DNA from: Liquorilactobacillus sicerae
GTDB lineage: Bacteria > Bacillota > Bacilli > Lactobacillales > Lactobacillaceae
DNA: 64,000 bases
NCBI RefSeq assembly: GCF_029916425.1
Contig: NZ_JAHAVQ010000004.1
Span: 62,001-126,000 of the forward strand
Reading direction: 5' to 3'
Shown here: positions 35,567-45,508 of the stretch, piece after piece
Layout: every line of letters begins with the position of its first letter
Position numbering within the stretch: the stretch's first letter is position 1
Program-made: the position numbers and the translations under genes
The notes under the pieces: model-generated
The model's input: the letters and a program-made list of their open reading frames with translations, nothing else
What the model was told of the DNA's origin: nothing
Databases searched by the model: none

Positions 35567-35722
35567 CTATTTTTTCTTGCTCGGCTTTTTTTCTTGTTTA
35601 TTAGCAAGATTTTTTTTAGCGAGCTCTTTGTTGTCCTCTTTTTTAGCTGTTGGAACAGGATCAGACGCAAACTTTTCAAACATGCGTTCAAGATTATTTT
35701 GGCGATTGACGATTAATCCCAT
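35567..35722 (-). CDS. 51-residue basic protein (SPJ_0845-like), hypothetical
   Basis: A short minus-strand gene with a clear TTGGAGG ribosome binding site nine bases before its ATG at 35722, ending TAG at 35567. The product begins MGLIVNRQNNLERMFEKFAS and ends in a Lys/Glu/Asn-rich tail (KKPSKKK). The N-terminal pattern recalls the tiny SPJ_0845-family proteins of streptococci and lactobacilli; that match is from memory and moderate. No membrane segment; function unknown. Confidence 0.7.
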   Translation of the reverse strand: MGLIVNRQNNLERMFEKFASDPVPTAKKEDNKELAKKNLANKQEKKPSKKK

Positions 35723-35860
35723 TTTTTAAAACCTCCAATTTAAGGATTTTCATCTAGTTTAGCAAAAACCAGTATAATTTTCAAATTTTATCAGTGATAT
35801 AGAACTTAAAGTTGCTTTTTTAATTCTTTATGAATAAAAACAATTATAATTCCCAGAATA

Positions 35861-35889
35861 TTGCATAATAATTCTTTTCAAAGTATACT
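35861..35889 (+). promoter_or_regulatory. Promoter of the glutamine transporter operon
   Basis: TTGCAT at 35861-35866 and TATACT at 35884-35889 with a 17-base spacer, 33 bases before the start codon. No GlnR box of the TGTNA-N7-TNACA type is visible here. Confidence 0.7.
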
Positions 35890-35922
35890 TACATTACTAA
35901 GTTAATTTGAAGGGGAGAACTA

Positions 35923-37383
35923 ATGAAAATCAAGAAATTTTTGCTATTATTTATATTCCTGTTAGCTGGATCGCTAATTTGCTTCGGTAAGGTGCAAGCA
36001 TCAACGGATACTTCACTTCAACAAGTTAAACAAAAGGGAACGTTAGTAGTGGGTACAAGTGCTGATTATCCGCCATATGAATTTACAGTCAAAAAAAATG
36101 GGCAAACGAAATATGTTGGTTTAGATATTGAGATTGCCAAGCAGTTTGCAAAAAAATTAGGAGTTAAGTTAGAAATTAAGAATATGAACTTTGACTCTTT
36201 ATTGGTAGCATTGGAAACGCGCAAAGTTGATATGGTCATTTCCGGCATGAATCCAACACCTGAGCGAAAAAAAAGTGTCGATTTTTCCAAAATATATTAT
36301 CGCGGCAAGCAGTATATGCTGATTAATAAAAAAGATGCCGCACGCTTTAAGAATATTCATAGTTTTAAGGGTCAAACAATTGGGGCGCAAACAGGCTCTT
36401 TACAATACCAATTGGTTCAACAGCAAATGAAAGACAATCAGGTTAAAGGCTTGGCTAAACTAAATGATTTAGTAATTGCTTTGCAGTCAGGCAAAGTCAA
36501 TGCAGTGGCGATGGAAGAAGCAACTGCCAAGGCCTTTGCAGAAAATAATACCTCGTTAAAAGTTATTGATCCGCATTTTAATGTCAAATCTAGTCAGACT
36601 GGTTCGGCAATCGCATTTCATAAAGGCTCGTCTAGTTTAGTTGCAGCAGCTAATCAGACGATTGATCAGATCAAGCAAAAAAATTTAATCAATCAAAAAT
36701 ATATCCCCTTGGCTGGCAAGTATATGTCGAATAATTCGAAGAAAAATACTATGTGGAATTATTGGACTTATTTTGCTAAAGGGATCGAATATACTTTACT
36801 GATCACGGCGATTTCAGTTTGTATTGGTTTTGTTTTAGGGACTCTATTTTCTTTAATGAGATTATCAAAAATTAAAATTTTACATTTGTTAGCAGTTTGG
36901 TACATTGAATTTGTTCGTGGAACACCATTAATGGTTCAGGTAATGTTTGTCTATTTTGGGATTGGAGCAGTAATTCAGTCAATGCCGGCTTTGATTGCAG
37001 GGATCATTGCTGTTTCTTTGAATTCAGCTGCTTATGTTGCTGAGATCATCCGTTCTGGTATCCAATCGATTCCAATCGGTCAGACCGAAGCAGCCAGAAG
37101 TCTAGGAATGTCACAACACGAAGCTTATCGTTATGTGATTATTCCACAGGCTTTAAAAAATATTTGGCCAGCATTAGGCAATGAATTTATTACTTTAATC
37201 AAAGAAAGTTCGATTGTTTCAATTATCGGCGTTGGCGATTTAATGTATGAGATGCAACTGGTTCAATCAGCAACTTATAAAGGTGTTTTACCGATTTTTA
37301 TTGCAATGGTGATTTACTTTATAATGACCTTTAGTCTGTCAAATGTTTTGGGATATTTTGAGAGGAAGATGAAGCATGCCTAA
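35923..37383 (+). CDS. glnP: Amino acid ABC transporter, fused substrate-binding protein and permease (GlnPH type)
   Basis: A 486-residue fusion. A signal peptide (to about residue 27) precedes one extracellular SBP_bac_3 domain ([50 protein letters not shown]) and then a permease with about four to five membrane segments and the ATPase-contact loop [22 protein letters not shown]. The order matches lactococcal GlnPQ, although that protein often has two binding domains and this has one. Substrate is probably glutamine, glutamate or asparagine. It overlaps the ATPase gene by eight bases. Confidence 0.92.
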   Translation: MKIKKFLLLFIFLLAGSLICFGKVQASTDTSLQQVKQKGTLVVGTSADYPPYEFTVKKNGQTKYVGLDIEIAKQFAKKLGVKLEIKNMNFDSLLVALETRKVDMVISGMNPTPERKKSVDFSKIYYRGKQYMLINKKDAARFKNIHSFKGQTIGAQTGSLQYQLVQQQMKDNQVKGLAKLNDLVIALQSGKVNAVAMEEATAKAFAENNTSLKVIDPHFNVKSSQTGSAIAFHKGSSSLVAAANQTIDQIKQKNLINQKYIPLAGKYMSNNSKKNTMWNYWTYFAKGIEYTLLITAISVCIGFVLGTLFSLMRLSKIKILHLLAVWYIEFVRGTPLMVQVMFVYFGIGAVIQSMPALIAGIIAVSLNSAAYVAEIIRSGIQSIPIGQTEAARSLGMSQHEAYRYVIIPQALKNIWPALGNEFITLIKESSIVSIIGVGDLMYEMQLVQSATYKGVLPIFIAMVIYFIMTFSLSNVLGYFERKMKHA

Positions 37384-38122
37384 GGATGAGTTAATGATTG
37401 AGGTCAAACATTTGAAAAAAACTTTTGGCGATAATTTAGTTTTAAAAGATATTACTGAATCGGTCAAAAACGGTCAGGTAATTTGTGTGATTGGACCTTC
37501 TGGATCAGGAAAAAGTACTTTTCTGCGTTGCTTAAATGTTTTGGAACAGCCAACTGATGGGAAAGTTTTATTTGAAGGCAACGACTTAACTGGTATTTCA
37601 GATGAGAAACTTAATCAGTTACGTCAAAAAATGGGAATGGTTTTTCAAAGTTTTAATTTATTTCCAAATTTGACTGTTTTAGAAAATATTGAGCTGGCAC
37701 CGTTGAAGGTCAAAAAGTTTCAGTCAACAGCAGCTAAAGCAAAAGCCATGGATCTGCTAACCCAAGTTGGGCTGGCTGAAAAAGCCAATCAGTATCCGCA
37801 AAGCCTTTCCGGTGGTCAGCAACAGCGGGTGGCAATTGCGCGAGCGTTAGCTATGAGTCCGGAAGTTATGTTGTTCGACGAACCAACTTCGGCTTTGGAT
37901 CCAGAAATGGTTGGCGAAGTTTTAAAAGTTATGCGAGATTTGGCTGAATCAGGGATGACGATGGTGGTCGTGACGCATGAAATGGGATTTGCGAAAGAAG
38001 TTGCCGATCAGATTTGGTTCATGGCTGATGGTTATATTCAAGAAAAAGGAACTCCAGCTGACTTTTTTGCTCATCCTCAAACGGATCGGGCTAAAGATTT
38101 TTTGTCTAAGATTTTGTCGTAG
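37376..38122 (+). CDS. glnQ: Amino acid ABC transporter ATP-binding protein (GlnQ type)
   Basis: A 248-residue ATPase of the polar amino acid family. Walker A is GPSGSGKST near residues 40-48, then the Q-loop [17 protein letters not shown], the signature [15 protein letters not shown] and Walker [15 protein letters not shown], with H-switch VVVTHEM. It pairs with the fused permease immediately upstream. The start ATG at 37376 lies in the permease end behind GAGAGGAAG. Confidence 0.95.
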   Translation: MPKDELMIEVKHLKKTFGDNLVLKDITESVKNGQVICVIGPSGSGKSTFLRCLNVLEQPTDGKVLFEGNDLTGISDEKLNQLRQKMGMVFQSFNLFPNLTVLENIELAPLKVKKFQSTAAKAKAMDLLTQVGLAEKANQYPQSLSGGQQQRVAIARALAMSPEVMLFDEPTSALDPEMVGEVLKVMRDLAESGMTMVVVTHEMGFAKEVADQIWFMADGYIQEKGTPADFFAHPQTDRAKDFLSKILS

Positions 38123-38168
38123 CTAATGATTGAATTCAAAAATTTGAATTGCTAAACAATTATTTAAG

Positions 38169-38252
38169 GCTGAAAAAGATTTGCTTTTGAGGTATTTCAA
38201 AGGAAAATTGCTTTGAGATTAAATACCGCGAGCATCTTTTTCAGCTTTTTTA
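38169..38252 (+). terminator. Long hairpin terminator after the glutamine transporter operon
   Basis: GCTGAAAAAGAT (38169-38180) pairs with ATCTTTTTCAGC (38234-38245), then TTTTTT. Inside, GGTATTT (38191-38197) pairs with AAATACC (38221-38227) and CAAAG (38198) with CTTTG (38211), so the whole 77-base stretch folds as one long, bulged rod. It is larger than the other terminators in the window. Confidence 0.8.
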
Positions 38253-38323
38253 AATTTGAAAGTGGCGAGAATTTTTGATTTTGCCTATAATAAGAATGAC
38301 TTTTAAAATTGAAAGGAAATTAG

Positions 38324-40102
38324 ATGACAACACTGTATTTAGAAAATAAATTAAAACTTTTGCCGGATCTTCCTGGTTGTTATTTAATGAAGGACATTAA
38401 TCACAAAATTATTTATGTCGGTAAAGCTAAAAACTTAAAAAACCGGGTACGTTCGTATTTTAAAAGCAGTCACGAAGGCAAAACTGCTCGTCTAGTTGGA
38501 GAAATTCGAGATTTTGAAACGATCGTTACTTCGACCGATAAGGAAGCTTTTTTATTAGAGATTACTCTGATTCAAAAACACAAACCTTATTATAATATCA
38601 AACTAAAACGTGGAACAGGCTATCCATATATCAAAATTACTAAAGAAAAAGATCCCCAGTTAAAAATTGTTAGCCAAATCAAGCGTGATGGGGGAGATTA
38701 TTTTGGACCATATCCGAATGTTTACGCTGCAACTGAAACAGTGCAACTCTTGCAGAAAGTTTATCCATTGCGCCGATGTAATGGTTATCAAAAGCGACCG
38801 TGTTTGTACTATCATATGGGCCAGTGTTTAGGCGCTTGCTTTCGAGAAGTACCGGCCAGCGAATATCAAGAACAGATTCGTAAAATCAAGTCATTCTTAA
38901 ATGGAAATGTCGGCGGAATTAAACATGAATTGCAAAAGAAAATGGAGCAGGCTGCTGAAAAGCTTGAATTTGAACGTGCAGCTGAGTTTCGAGATCAAAT
39001 TCACTACATTGAAATGACGGTTGAAAAGCAGAAAATCATCTCTAATGACTATACTCCGCGGGATCTGTTTAATTGTTACTTAGATAAAGGCTGGTTATCG
39101 ATCCAGGTCTTTTATATTCGACAGGCCCGCTTGATGAAACGAGAAAAGCGCCTTTTTCCTTGTATTGATACACCAGCAGCTGAACTTGAATCATTTATTC
39201 TGCAGTTTTATAATCAGAAAAATAAAATTTTACCACGAGAAATTTTAGTTCCAGCTGGAATTGATCGAGAAGTCTTATCAGCAATTTTAAATTTGCCAGT
39301 CAAAATACCTCATCGTGGTCAAAAAAAGAAGCTTTTAGATTTAGCAGCTAAGAATGCGCGACTGCTTTTAGAGGAAAAATTCAGATTGTTGGAATTAGAT
39401 AATCGCAAAACCACTGGAGCAGTTAATCAGATCTTAGCATCTTTAAATTTAAGGACTGGACATCGGATTGAAGCTTTTGATCATTCACACATTCAAGGAG
39501 CGGATTTGGTTTCAGCTATGGTTTGTTTTGTCGATGGACGACCAGAAAAAAATTCTTATCGTAAATATCGCTTGTTGACAGTCGACCACGCTGATGAAGC
39601 TGCTAGCACTCGGGAAGTTATTCGACGGCGTTATACTCGTTTATTAAGAGAAAAGGCTCCACTACCTGATTTGATTTTAATGGATGGTGCTGAAATTCAA
39701 ATTCAAGCAGCCAAAGATGTATTAGTAAATGAACTTAATTTGAATTTGCCGGTTGCTGGAATGGTCAAAAATGAACATCATAAAACGGCCGACTTGATGA
39801 ATGAAGAATTTCAGAAAGTCCAGCTTGATCCTAAAAGTGAGGGCTTTTACCTTTTGCAGCGAATCCAAGATGAGGTTCACCGCTTTGCGATCACTTATCA
39901 CCGACAAACCCACTCCAAAAACTCATTGGGTTCAAGGTTGGATTCGATTCCTGGAGTTGGTCCGAAAACACGAAATAAATTATTACGTAAATTCGGTTCA
40001 CTAAAAAAAATTGCAGCTGCATCTTTAAGTGAAATCCAGTCGTTGGGAATCCCATCACAAGTTGCGCAAACAATTAAAATTACGCTCAAGTCTTTTCAGT
40101 GA
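38324..40102 (+). CDS. uvrC: Excinuclease ABC subunit C
   Basis: A 592-residue nucleotide-excision repair nuclease that makes both incisions. The N-terminal GIY-YIG domain is LPGCYLMKDINHKIIYVGKAKNL; a UVR motif (KLEFERAAEFRDQIHYIE) is near residues 205-222; the RNase H-like 5' nuclease follows (IEAFDHSHIQG, ILMDGAEIQ); the helix-hairpin-helix end is DSIPGVGPKTRNKLLRKFGSL. No LexA box is seen upstream; a TATAAT lies at 38286-38291. The stop overlaps the convergent CDF gene by seven bases. Confidence 0.97.
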   Translation: MTTLYLENKLKLLPDLPGCYLMKDINHKIIYVGKAKNLKNRVRSYFKSSHEGKTARLVGEIRDFETIVTSTDKEAFLLEITLIQKHKPYYNIKLKRGTGYPYIKITKEKDPQLKIVSQIKRDGGDYFGPYPNVYAATETVQLLQKVYPLRRCNGYQKRPCLYYHMGQCLGACFREVPASEYQEQIRKIKSFLNGNVGGIKHELQKKMEQAAEKLEFERAAEFRDQIHYIEMTVEKQKIISNDYTPRDLFNCYLDKGWLSIQVFYIRQARLMKREKRLFPCIDTPAAELESFILQFYNQKNKILPREILVPAGIDREVLSAILNLPVKIPHRGQKKKLLDLAAKNARLLLEEKFRLLELDNRKTTGAVNQILASLNLRTGHRIEAFDHSHIQGADLVSAMVCFVDGRPEKNSYRKYRLLTVDHADEAASTREVIRRRYTRLLREKAPLPDLILMDGAEIQIQAAKDVLVNELNLNLPVAGMVKNEHHKTADLMNEEFQKVQLDPKSEGFYLLQRIQDEVHRFAITYHRQTHSKNSLGSRLDSIPGVGPKTRNKLLRKFGSLKKIAAASLSEIQSLGIPSQVAQTIKITLKSFQ

Positions 40103-41007
40103 CTATTTAACTCATTTGGTCGCGGTGGTTCATAATCGACATCCCAAGGTTCAACATGGACATCGGTATCATAAACCGTAAACTTGCGGCGTAATAAACT
40201 TTCAACTTTTTCAGTGACATGGTGACTTTCGCGAACGGTCATTTGCGGGTCGACCCAAATAATGATGTCGACATAGATATTGGCACCATAAGTTCGGCCT
40301 TGAATGTTATGAACTTTTTCGACCTGCGGAATTTGTTCAACTGCTGCAATATATTGGTCTAATAAATCATCATCAAAGCCGTCGCTTAAAGCAAAAGCGC
40401 TGTCGGATAAAATGTGATAAGCAGTTTTTAAAATTAAACCGCCAATCAGCATGGCAACAAGATTATCAATTTGCGGAAGTTGGAAGTTAGCTGCAATGAT
40501 CGTCAAACTGGTGCCAATACTTGTCCAAGCATCGTTGCGGGTATCTTTTGCAATAGCCAATAGTGAATCTGATTTGATTTTTTTAGCAAGACGGGCATTA
40601 TGAAAATAAATCAGCAGCATAACAATAGCACTGATGATTCCAACGAAAAGTGAATAAATTCCAGGTGTTTTTTCTTCTCCAATCAACATCTGCTTAATTG
40701 ATGAGTAGATAACACTGCCGCCGGTTGCCAGCATGACTAATGAAGTGGCAAAAGTGGCAATGGTTTCGGCTTTCCAATGGCCGTATTGGTGGTGCTCATC
40801 AGGTGGTCGGCGAGCTAGACGTAGGCCGTAAATGATAGCCAGCGATGAAAGAATGTCAGTGATGTTATTTGCACCATCGGCAATCAAGGCTGAGGAGTTA
40901 GCTAATTGACCAATGATCACTTTGAGAGCTGCTAAAAAAATATAAGCGAGCATACTTAAAATGACACCCTTTTCGGCGACTCTTAAATTTTGATAGCGTT
41001 CTTGCAT
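40096..41007 (-). CDS. Cation diffusion facilitator, probable Mn2+ exporter (MntE type)
   Basis: A 303-residue CDF antiporter with six membrane segments and a C-terminal metal-binding cytoplasmic domain (VHNIQGRTYGANIYVDIIIWVDP). The membrane metal site reads NxxxD in helix 2 (Asn47, Asp51) and DxxxD in helix 5 (Asp155, Asp159). Zinc CDFs have HxxxD and FieF has DxxxD; the N-D/D-D set is that of streptococcal MntE, so manganese efflux is the best guess. Lactobacilli accumulate much Mn. The gene is convergent with uvrC and divergent from obgE. Confidence 0.88.
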   Translation of the reverse strand: MQERYQNLRVAEKGVILSMLAYIFLAALKVIIGQLANSSALIADGANNITDILSSLAIIYGLRLARRPPDEHHQYGHWKAETIATFATSLVMLATGGSVIYSSIKQMLIGEEKTPGIYSLFVGIISAIVMLLIYFHNARLAKKIKSDSLLAIAKDTRNDAWTSIGTSLTIIAANFQLPQIDNLVAMLIGGLILKTAYHILSDSAFALSDGFDDDLLDQYIAAVEQIPQVEKVHNIQGRTYGANIYVDIIIWVDPQMTVRESHHVTEKVESLLRRKFTVYDTDVHVEPWDVDYEPPRPNELNSH

Positions 41008-41073
41008 AATTACCCTTCCTTAAAATGTTGGATTTTTCAGCTTTGAAATTTAGCCCCTAGGTTTCAGTATAAA

Positions 41074-41102
41074 ATTATAGTTTTCTTTAGATCAAAAGCC
41101 AA
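41074..41102 (-). promoter_or_regulatory. Promoter of the CDF gene
   Basis: On the minus strand TTGGCT (41102-41097) and TATAAT (41079-41074) with a 17-base spacer. Confidence 0.55.
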
Positions 41103-41161
41103 ATCTTTTACCAATTAAAATTTTTTAATCAGGTATGGTTGGTGAGCTCAATTGATTAATT

Positions 41162-41190
41162 TTGACCGCTTTTCTAAAAACTGTTATAGT
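41162..41190 (+). promoter_or_regulatory. obgE promoter
   Basis: TTGACC at 41162-41167 and TATAGT at 41185-41190 with a 17-base spacer. A second TATAAT at 41211-41216 lacks a -35. Confidence 0.7.
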
Positions 41191-41247
41191 GAGGCTTGGT
41201 AGTTTTACTCTATAATAAATACGTAAAATAAAAAAGGAGGCGTTGGG

Positions 41248-42540
41248 ATGTTTGTTGATCAAGCCAGGATTTTTATCAAAGCTGGTAAAGGTGGAGATGG
41301 TATGGTTGCTTTTCGTCGGGAAAAATTTGTCCCCAATGGTGGCCCAGCTGGTGGAGATGGCGGTTACGGTGGTAGTATCATTTTGAAAGCAGTTAGCGGA
41401 ATGCGGACTTTAACCGATTACCGTTACCATCGACATTTTAAAGCAGCAAGTGGCGGTAAAGGAATGATCAAAGGAATGTATGGTCGCAAAGCCGAAAATT
41501 TAATTTTAAAAGTTCCGCTGGGGACTACTGTCAGTGACGCACAGACTCATGAGATTTTGGGGGATCTGATTACTGAGAATCAAGAGTTAGTTGTTGCACA
41601 GGGCGGTCGCGGCGGTCGTGGTAACATTCATTTTGCTAGTTCCAAAAATCCTGCTCCGGAGATCGCTGAAAATGGTGAACCGGGTGTTGAACGAACGATT
41701 CAGTTGGAGTTGAAGGTTTTAGCAGATGTTGGTTTGATTGGTTTCCCTTCAGTTGGCAAGTCAACCCTGTTAGCAGCCGTTACGAGTGCTAAGCCTAAAA
41801 TTGCTGCTTATCAATTTACGACTTTAACGCCTAATTTAGGAATGGTCCAGTTGACAGATGGACGGGATTTTGCTATGGCTGATCTGCCAGGCTTGATTGA
41901 AGGAGCATCGCAAGGAATTGGTTTAGGGATTAGTTTTTTGCGCCACATTGAACGGACAAGAGTTCTTTTGCATGTCATTGATATGAGCGGGACTGATGGA
42001 CGCGATTCATTTAGTGATTATCAAAAAATTAACCATGAATTAGCGGTTTATGATAAAACTTTATTGGATCGACCGCAAATTGTCGTCGCTAGCAAAATGG
42101 ATCTTCCAGATGCGGCAAAAAACTTAGAAAATTTCAAATTAGAATTACAAAATGAGAAAAAGCAGCCGGAAGTTGTGGCAATTTCTGCAGTTACGCACCA
42201 GGGGTTAGAGAAGTTATTGAACCTGACAGCTGATTTAATTGAAAGAACGCCAGCTTTTCCAACTTTAGCTGAAAAAATAAAGGCAAATGATTTGCAAGTC
42301 AATTTTGAAGCTTCACAGCCAACCTTTAAAATTGAACGAGATTCTAGTGCGACTTGGATTTTGACGGGGGCTAAATTAGAAAAATTATTTGAAATGACAA
42401 ATTTTGAGCATGATGAAAGTGTCATGCGTTTTGCTCGTCAGTTACGTGGTATGGGTGTCGATGATGCTTTACGTCAACGTGGAGCAAAAAATGGTGATGT
42501 AGTCAAAATTAAAGACTTTACTTTTGAGTTTGTCGATTAA
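41248..42540 (+). CDS. obgE: GTPase Obg/CgtA
   Basis: A 430-residue essential GTPase linking ribosome assembly to growth and stress. The glycine-rich Obg fold covers residues 1-158 ([27 protein letters not shown]). The G domain has [30 protein letters not shown] and ASKMDLPD. The C-terminal OCT domain (about 355-430) contains [34 protein letters not shown] precedes the ATG. Confidence 0.97.
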   Translation: MFVDQARIFIKAGKGGDGMVAFRREKFVPNGGPAGGDGGYGGSIILKAVSGMRTLTDYRYHRHFKAASGGKGMIKGMYGRKAENLILKVPLGTTVSDAQTHEILGDLITENQELVVAQGGRGGRGNIHFASSKNPAPEIAENGEPGVERTIQLELKVLADVGLIGFPSVGKSTLLAAVTSAKPKIAAYQFTTLTPNLGMVQLTDGRDFAMADLPGLIEGASQGIGLGISFLRHIERTRVLLHVIDMSGTDGRDSFSDYQKINHELAVYDKTLLDRPQIVVASKMDLPDAAKNLENFKLELQNEKKQPEVVAISAVTHQGLEKLLNLTADLIERTPAFPTLAEKIKANDLQVNFEASQPTFKIERDSSATWILTGAKLEKLFEMTNFEHDESVMRFARQLRGMGVDDALRQRGAKNGDVVKIKDFTFEFVD

Positions 42541-42556
42541 TTACTGGGGTTTTAAA

Positions 42557-44440
42557 ATGGATCAAAGGTTAAAAAAACATCGGTATATTACAGGTTTTGA
42601 TGGGATTCGAACGATTGCAGTAATCACGGTTATCTTCTATCATTTGATGCCGTATAGTATCCAGGGTGGCTATTTAGGTGTTTCCATCTTTTTTGTCTTA
42701 TCAGGCTACTTGATAACCGATTTGCTGAATCAGGAATTAGAACAAAATGGTCAGATCAATATTTGGGCTTTTTATCAGCGGCGAATCCGCCGGCTTTATC
42801 CTGGTTTAGTTGCGATGGTTATTGCAACAGCGGCTTATATTACTGCCTTTCAACGTAATTTGCTGATCAGCCTAAGGACTACGATAATCACTAATTTCTG
42901 TTATGTTTATAATTGGTTTCAGATTCACCAAGGTCAGTCTTATTTTGATCGTTTCAGTAATCAGTCACCTTTTACCCATCTTTGGTCATTATCGATTGAA
43001 GGTCAGTTCTATTTTGTTTGGCCGTTTATCATAGTTTTGCTTTGGAAATTTTTGCGCCGTCGGTTACCGATTTTTGATGTGATTTTTATGGCCGCTTTCT
43101 TTTCAGCTTTAGCAATGGCATTCTTATTTGTTCCAGGGAAAGATCCCAGTCGCCTTTACTTTGGTACTGATACGCGTATGTTTTCAATTCTGTTGGGCGC
43201 AGCTTTGTCTTTTGTCTGGCCAAGTGCGTCACTAAAAAAAGAATTACCGCTTTCAGCCAGAACATTTTTGAACTTAGCAGGTTTATCAGCTTTAACCGTG
43301 ATAATTTTAATGTTCTTTCAGCTTTCTGGTCAGAGTGATTTGACTTATCGTGGGGGAATGTTTTTCTTTTCGTTGCTAGCAATGATTTTGGTTGCAACAG
43401 TTGCTCATCCAGGATCAGATATGAATTGGATCTTGAGTAATCGTGTTTTTTCGTGGATTGGTAAAAGAAGTTATGGAATTTATCTCTACCAATATCCGGT
43501 AATGATTTTTTATGAGTCTAAGGTTCAAAATATTGCTGCTCATCCTTGGATACATGCAATGATTGAAATTGCAGTGATTTTATTGATCAGTCATCTTTCA
43601 TATAAATATTTGGAACGCCCATTGCAGCATTTTGATTTTCATCAAACCAAACGAGTGTTAGGCGAGATCTTTTCTTTTAATTTAAAACATCGAGTAAAAA
43701 AAAGTGCTTTTGCGCTGACAACAGTTGTTTTTGTAACTGCTTTAGCAGGTTCCTTTAGCAGTCAGGCAGCGCAGACAAAGCAACCAGCTAATCCTTTGCA
43801 AACTAAGATTACTGATAATGAAAAAGCAATCAAAAAACATAATAAACGTGTGGCCGTCCAGCAATCAACTGAAAAAAATTCTAGCTCAGCAACAGTTAGT
43901 AGTTCAGTCAGCTCAGTTAAAGCGACAACGGATAGTCCGTTGTCGGCCAATCAATTAACTGCAGCTAGTAAATTGCAAATTACGGCAGTCGGTGATTCAG
44001 TTTTAGCGGATGGCTCATTGAATTTACAGAAAATCTTTCCCCAGATGTATATTGATGCCAAAGTTGGTCGCCAGACAAAAGATGCAATTGGTGTTTTGCA
44101 AGGCTTAGCTCAGCAACGTAAATTGGCACCAATTGTTTTATTGAGCTTAGGTACTAACGGACCATTTACTTCTGACCAGTTGCAACAAATTATGCAGGTA
44201 ATCGGTCATCGCCAGGTATTTTGGGTCAATACTCATGTACCAACCCGGCGTTGGCAAGATCAAGTAAACCAAGCCTTGAAACAAGCAGCTGGTCATTATC
44301 GGAACCTACGAATCATTGATTGGTATGACTATAGTCAAGGACATACAGACTGGTTTTACAGTGATAACGTTCATCCTAATCAATACGGTTTGAAATATTA
44401 TAGTAGTTATCTCGCGGAGCAGATCTTGAAAAATAGTTAG
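42557..44440 (+). CDS. oatA: Peptidoglycan O-acetyltransferase (OatA type)
   Basis: A 627-residue membrane enzyme. Residues 1-370 form the ten- to eleven-helix acyltransferase-3 domain with ITGFDGIRTIAVI, FYHLMP and HLWSLSIEGQFYFVWPF. A linker rich in Ser/Thr/Lys leads to an extracellular SGNH hydrolase-fold domain with catalytic Ser481 in VGDSVL, a block II/III SLGTNG and Asp603/His606 in DNVHPNQ. OatA moves acetyl groups to MurNAc and gives lysozyme resistance. The ATG at 42557 lies 16 bases after obgE with a GGGG site; an upstream in-frame TTG overlaps obgE. Confidence 0.88.
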   Translation: MDQRLKKHRYITGFDGIRTIAVITVIFYHLMPYSIQGGYLGVSIFFVLSGYLITDLLNQELEQNGQINIWAFYQRRIRRLYPGLVAMVIATAAYITAFQRNLLISLRTTIITNFCYVYNWFQIHQGQSYFDRFSNQSPFTHLWSLSIEGQFYFVWPFIIVLLWKFLRRRLPIFDVIFMAAFFSALAMAFLFVPGKDPSRLYFGTDTRMFSILLGAALSFVWPSASLKKELPLSARTFLNLAGLSALTVIILMFFQLSGQSDLTYRGGMFFFSLLAMILVATVAHPGSDMNWILSNRVFSWIGKRSYGIYLYQYPVMIFYESKVQNIAAHPWIHAMIEIAVILLISHLSYKYLERPLQHFDFHQTKRVLGEIFSFNLKHRVKKSAFALTTVVFVTALAGSFSSQAAQTKQPANPLQTKITDNEKAIKKHNKRVAVQQSTEKNSSSATVSSSVSSVKATTDSPLSANQLTAASKLQITAVGDSVLADGSLNLQKIFPQMYIDAKVGRQTKDAIGVLQGLAQQRKLAPIVLLSLGTNGPFTSDQLQQIMQVIGHRQVFWVNTHVPTRRWQDQVNQALKQAAGHYRNLRIIDWYDYSQGHTDWFYSDNVHPNQYGLKYYSSYLAEQILKNS

Positions 44441-44466
44441 CGTTAATTTGGCGCTGGCTATTTTAT
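44432..44466 (+). terminator. Terminator overlapping the oatA stop
   Basis: AATAGTTAGCG and CGCTGGCTATT pair with two G-U, followed by TTTATT; the TAG of oatA is in the left arm. Confidence 0.8.
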
Positions 44467-44551
44467 TCTCAAGACCGAATATTTTTTTATTTTAACACTT
44501 TTGATGATAAAATGAATTTAGTTAGGAATTTTAAATAGATGGGAATTTATT

Positions 44552-45508
44552 ATGGAGTTAGAATTTTTAGGTACCAGTGCTGGTTCGCCAGCCAAGTCAA
44601 GAAATGTCTCAAGTTTAGCACTTAAGCTGTTGGAAGAAATCAATGAAATCTGGTTATTCGATGTCGGTGAAGGAACTCAGCATCAGATTTTACGGACAAC
44701 GATCAAGCCACGCAAGATTGCTAAAATTTTCATAACTCATTTACATGGTGATCATTTGTTTGGGCTGCCGGGTTTTTTAAGTAGCCGTTCGTTTCAGGGA
44801 GCTGATCAAAACGAGCCGTTGCTGATCTTTGGACCTAAGGGGATCGTTGATTTTGTGAAAGTCAGCTTAAGAGTTTCCCAAACCAAATTAAGCTACCCAA
44901 TTAAATTTATTGAAATTGAACATGACGGATTGATTTATGAGAATTCACGCTTTAAGGTCTATGCAGCACATTTAGATCACCGAATCGAATGCTTTGGTTA
45001 TCGGATCGTTGAAAAAGATTATCCGGGAGAATTGTTGGTTGATAAGTTAAAGATTGATCAGATTCCCAGCGGGCCGCTTTATGGGCAATTAAAAGCTGGC
45101 AAGGTTGTAGTTTTACCTAATGGACGACGGATTGATGGTCGTAATTATCTTGGTAGTCCGCGCCGAGGAAGAATCATCACGATCTTAGGTGATACCCGCC
45201 AAACAGCTACGATTGAACAATTAGCTGAAAATGCCACCGTTTTAGTTCACGAGAGTACTTTTGGCAAAGGAGAAGCTAAATTAGCCCGGAATTATTACCA
45301 TTCGACCTGTTTGCAAGCTGCTCAAGTTGCTAAAAGAGCGCATGTTAGTCAATTGTTGTTAACACATATTTCAGCCCGTTATATTGGGCTGCAAGTTTTT
45401 CAATTAGAAAAAGATGCCAGTCAGATTTTTAAGAATACGAAAGTTGTCAAGGACTTTGATTGTTACATGATTCCTTTTCCAACGAGAAAGGCAGGGCAAA
45501 TTAAATGA
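44552..45508 (+). CDS. rnz: Ribonuclease Z
   Basis: A 318-residue metallo-beta-lactamase-fold endonuclease that matures tRNA 3' ends. It shows [18 protein letters not shown], the zinc-binding [22 protein letters not shown], the tRNA-arm type loop and [21 protein letters not shown]. It overlaps the short-chain dehydrogenase gene by four bases, opening the operon rnz-SDR-lapA-recJ-apt. Confidence 0.96.
   Translation: MELEFLGTSAGSPAKSRNVSSLALKLLEEINEIWLFDVGEGTQHQILRTTIKPRKIAKIFITHLHGDHLFGLPGFLSSRSFQGADQNEPLLIFGPKGIVDFVKVSLRVSQTKLSYPIKFIEIEHDGLIYENSRFKVYAAHLDHRIECFGYRIVEKDYPGELLVDKLKIDQIPSGPLYGQLKAGKVVVLPNGRRIDGRNYLGSPRRGRIITILGDTRQTATIEQLAENATVLVHESTFGKGEAKLARNYYHSTCLQAAQVAKRAHVSQLLLTHISARYIGLQVFQLEKDASQIFKNTKVVKDFDCYMIPFPTRKAGQIK

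Noticed and set aside
35541-35729. 62-residue plus-strand frame rich in Phe and Leu
   Set aside because: It is antisense to the Lys-rich 51-residue minus-strand gene, which has the ribosome binding site.
43086-43397. 103-residue minus-strand frame inside oatA
   Set aside because: Shadow frame of a gene with clear domains; no ribosome binding site.
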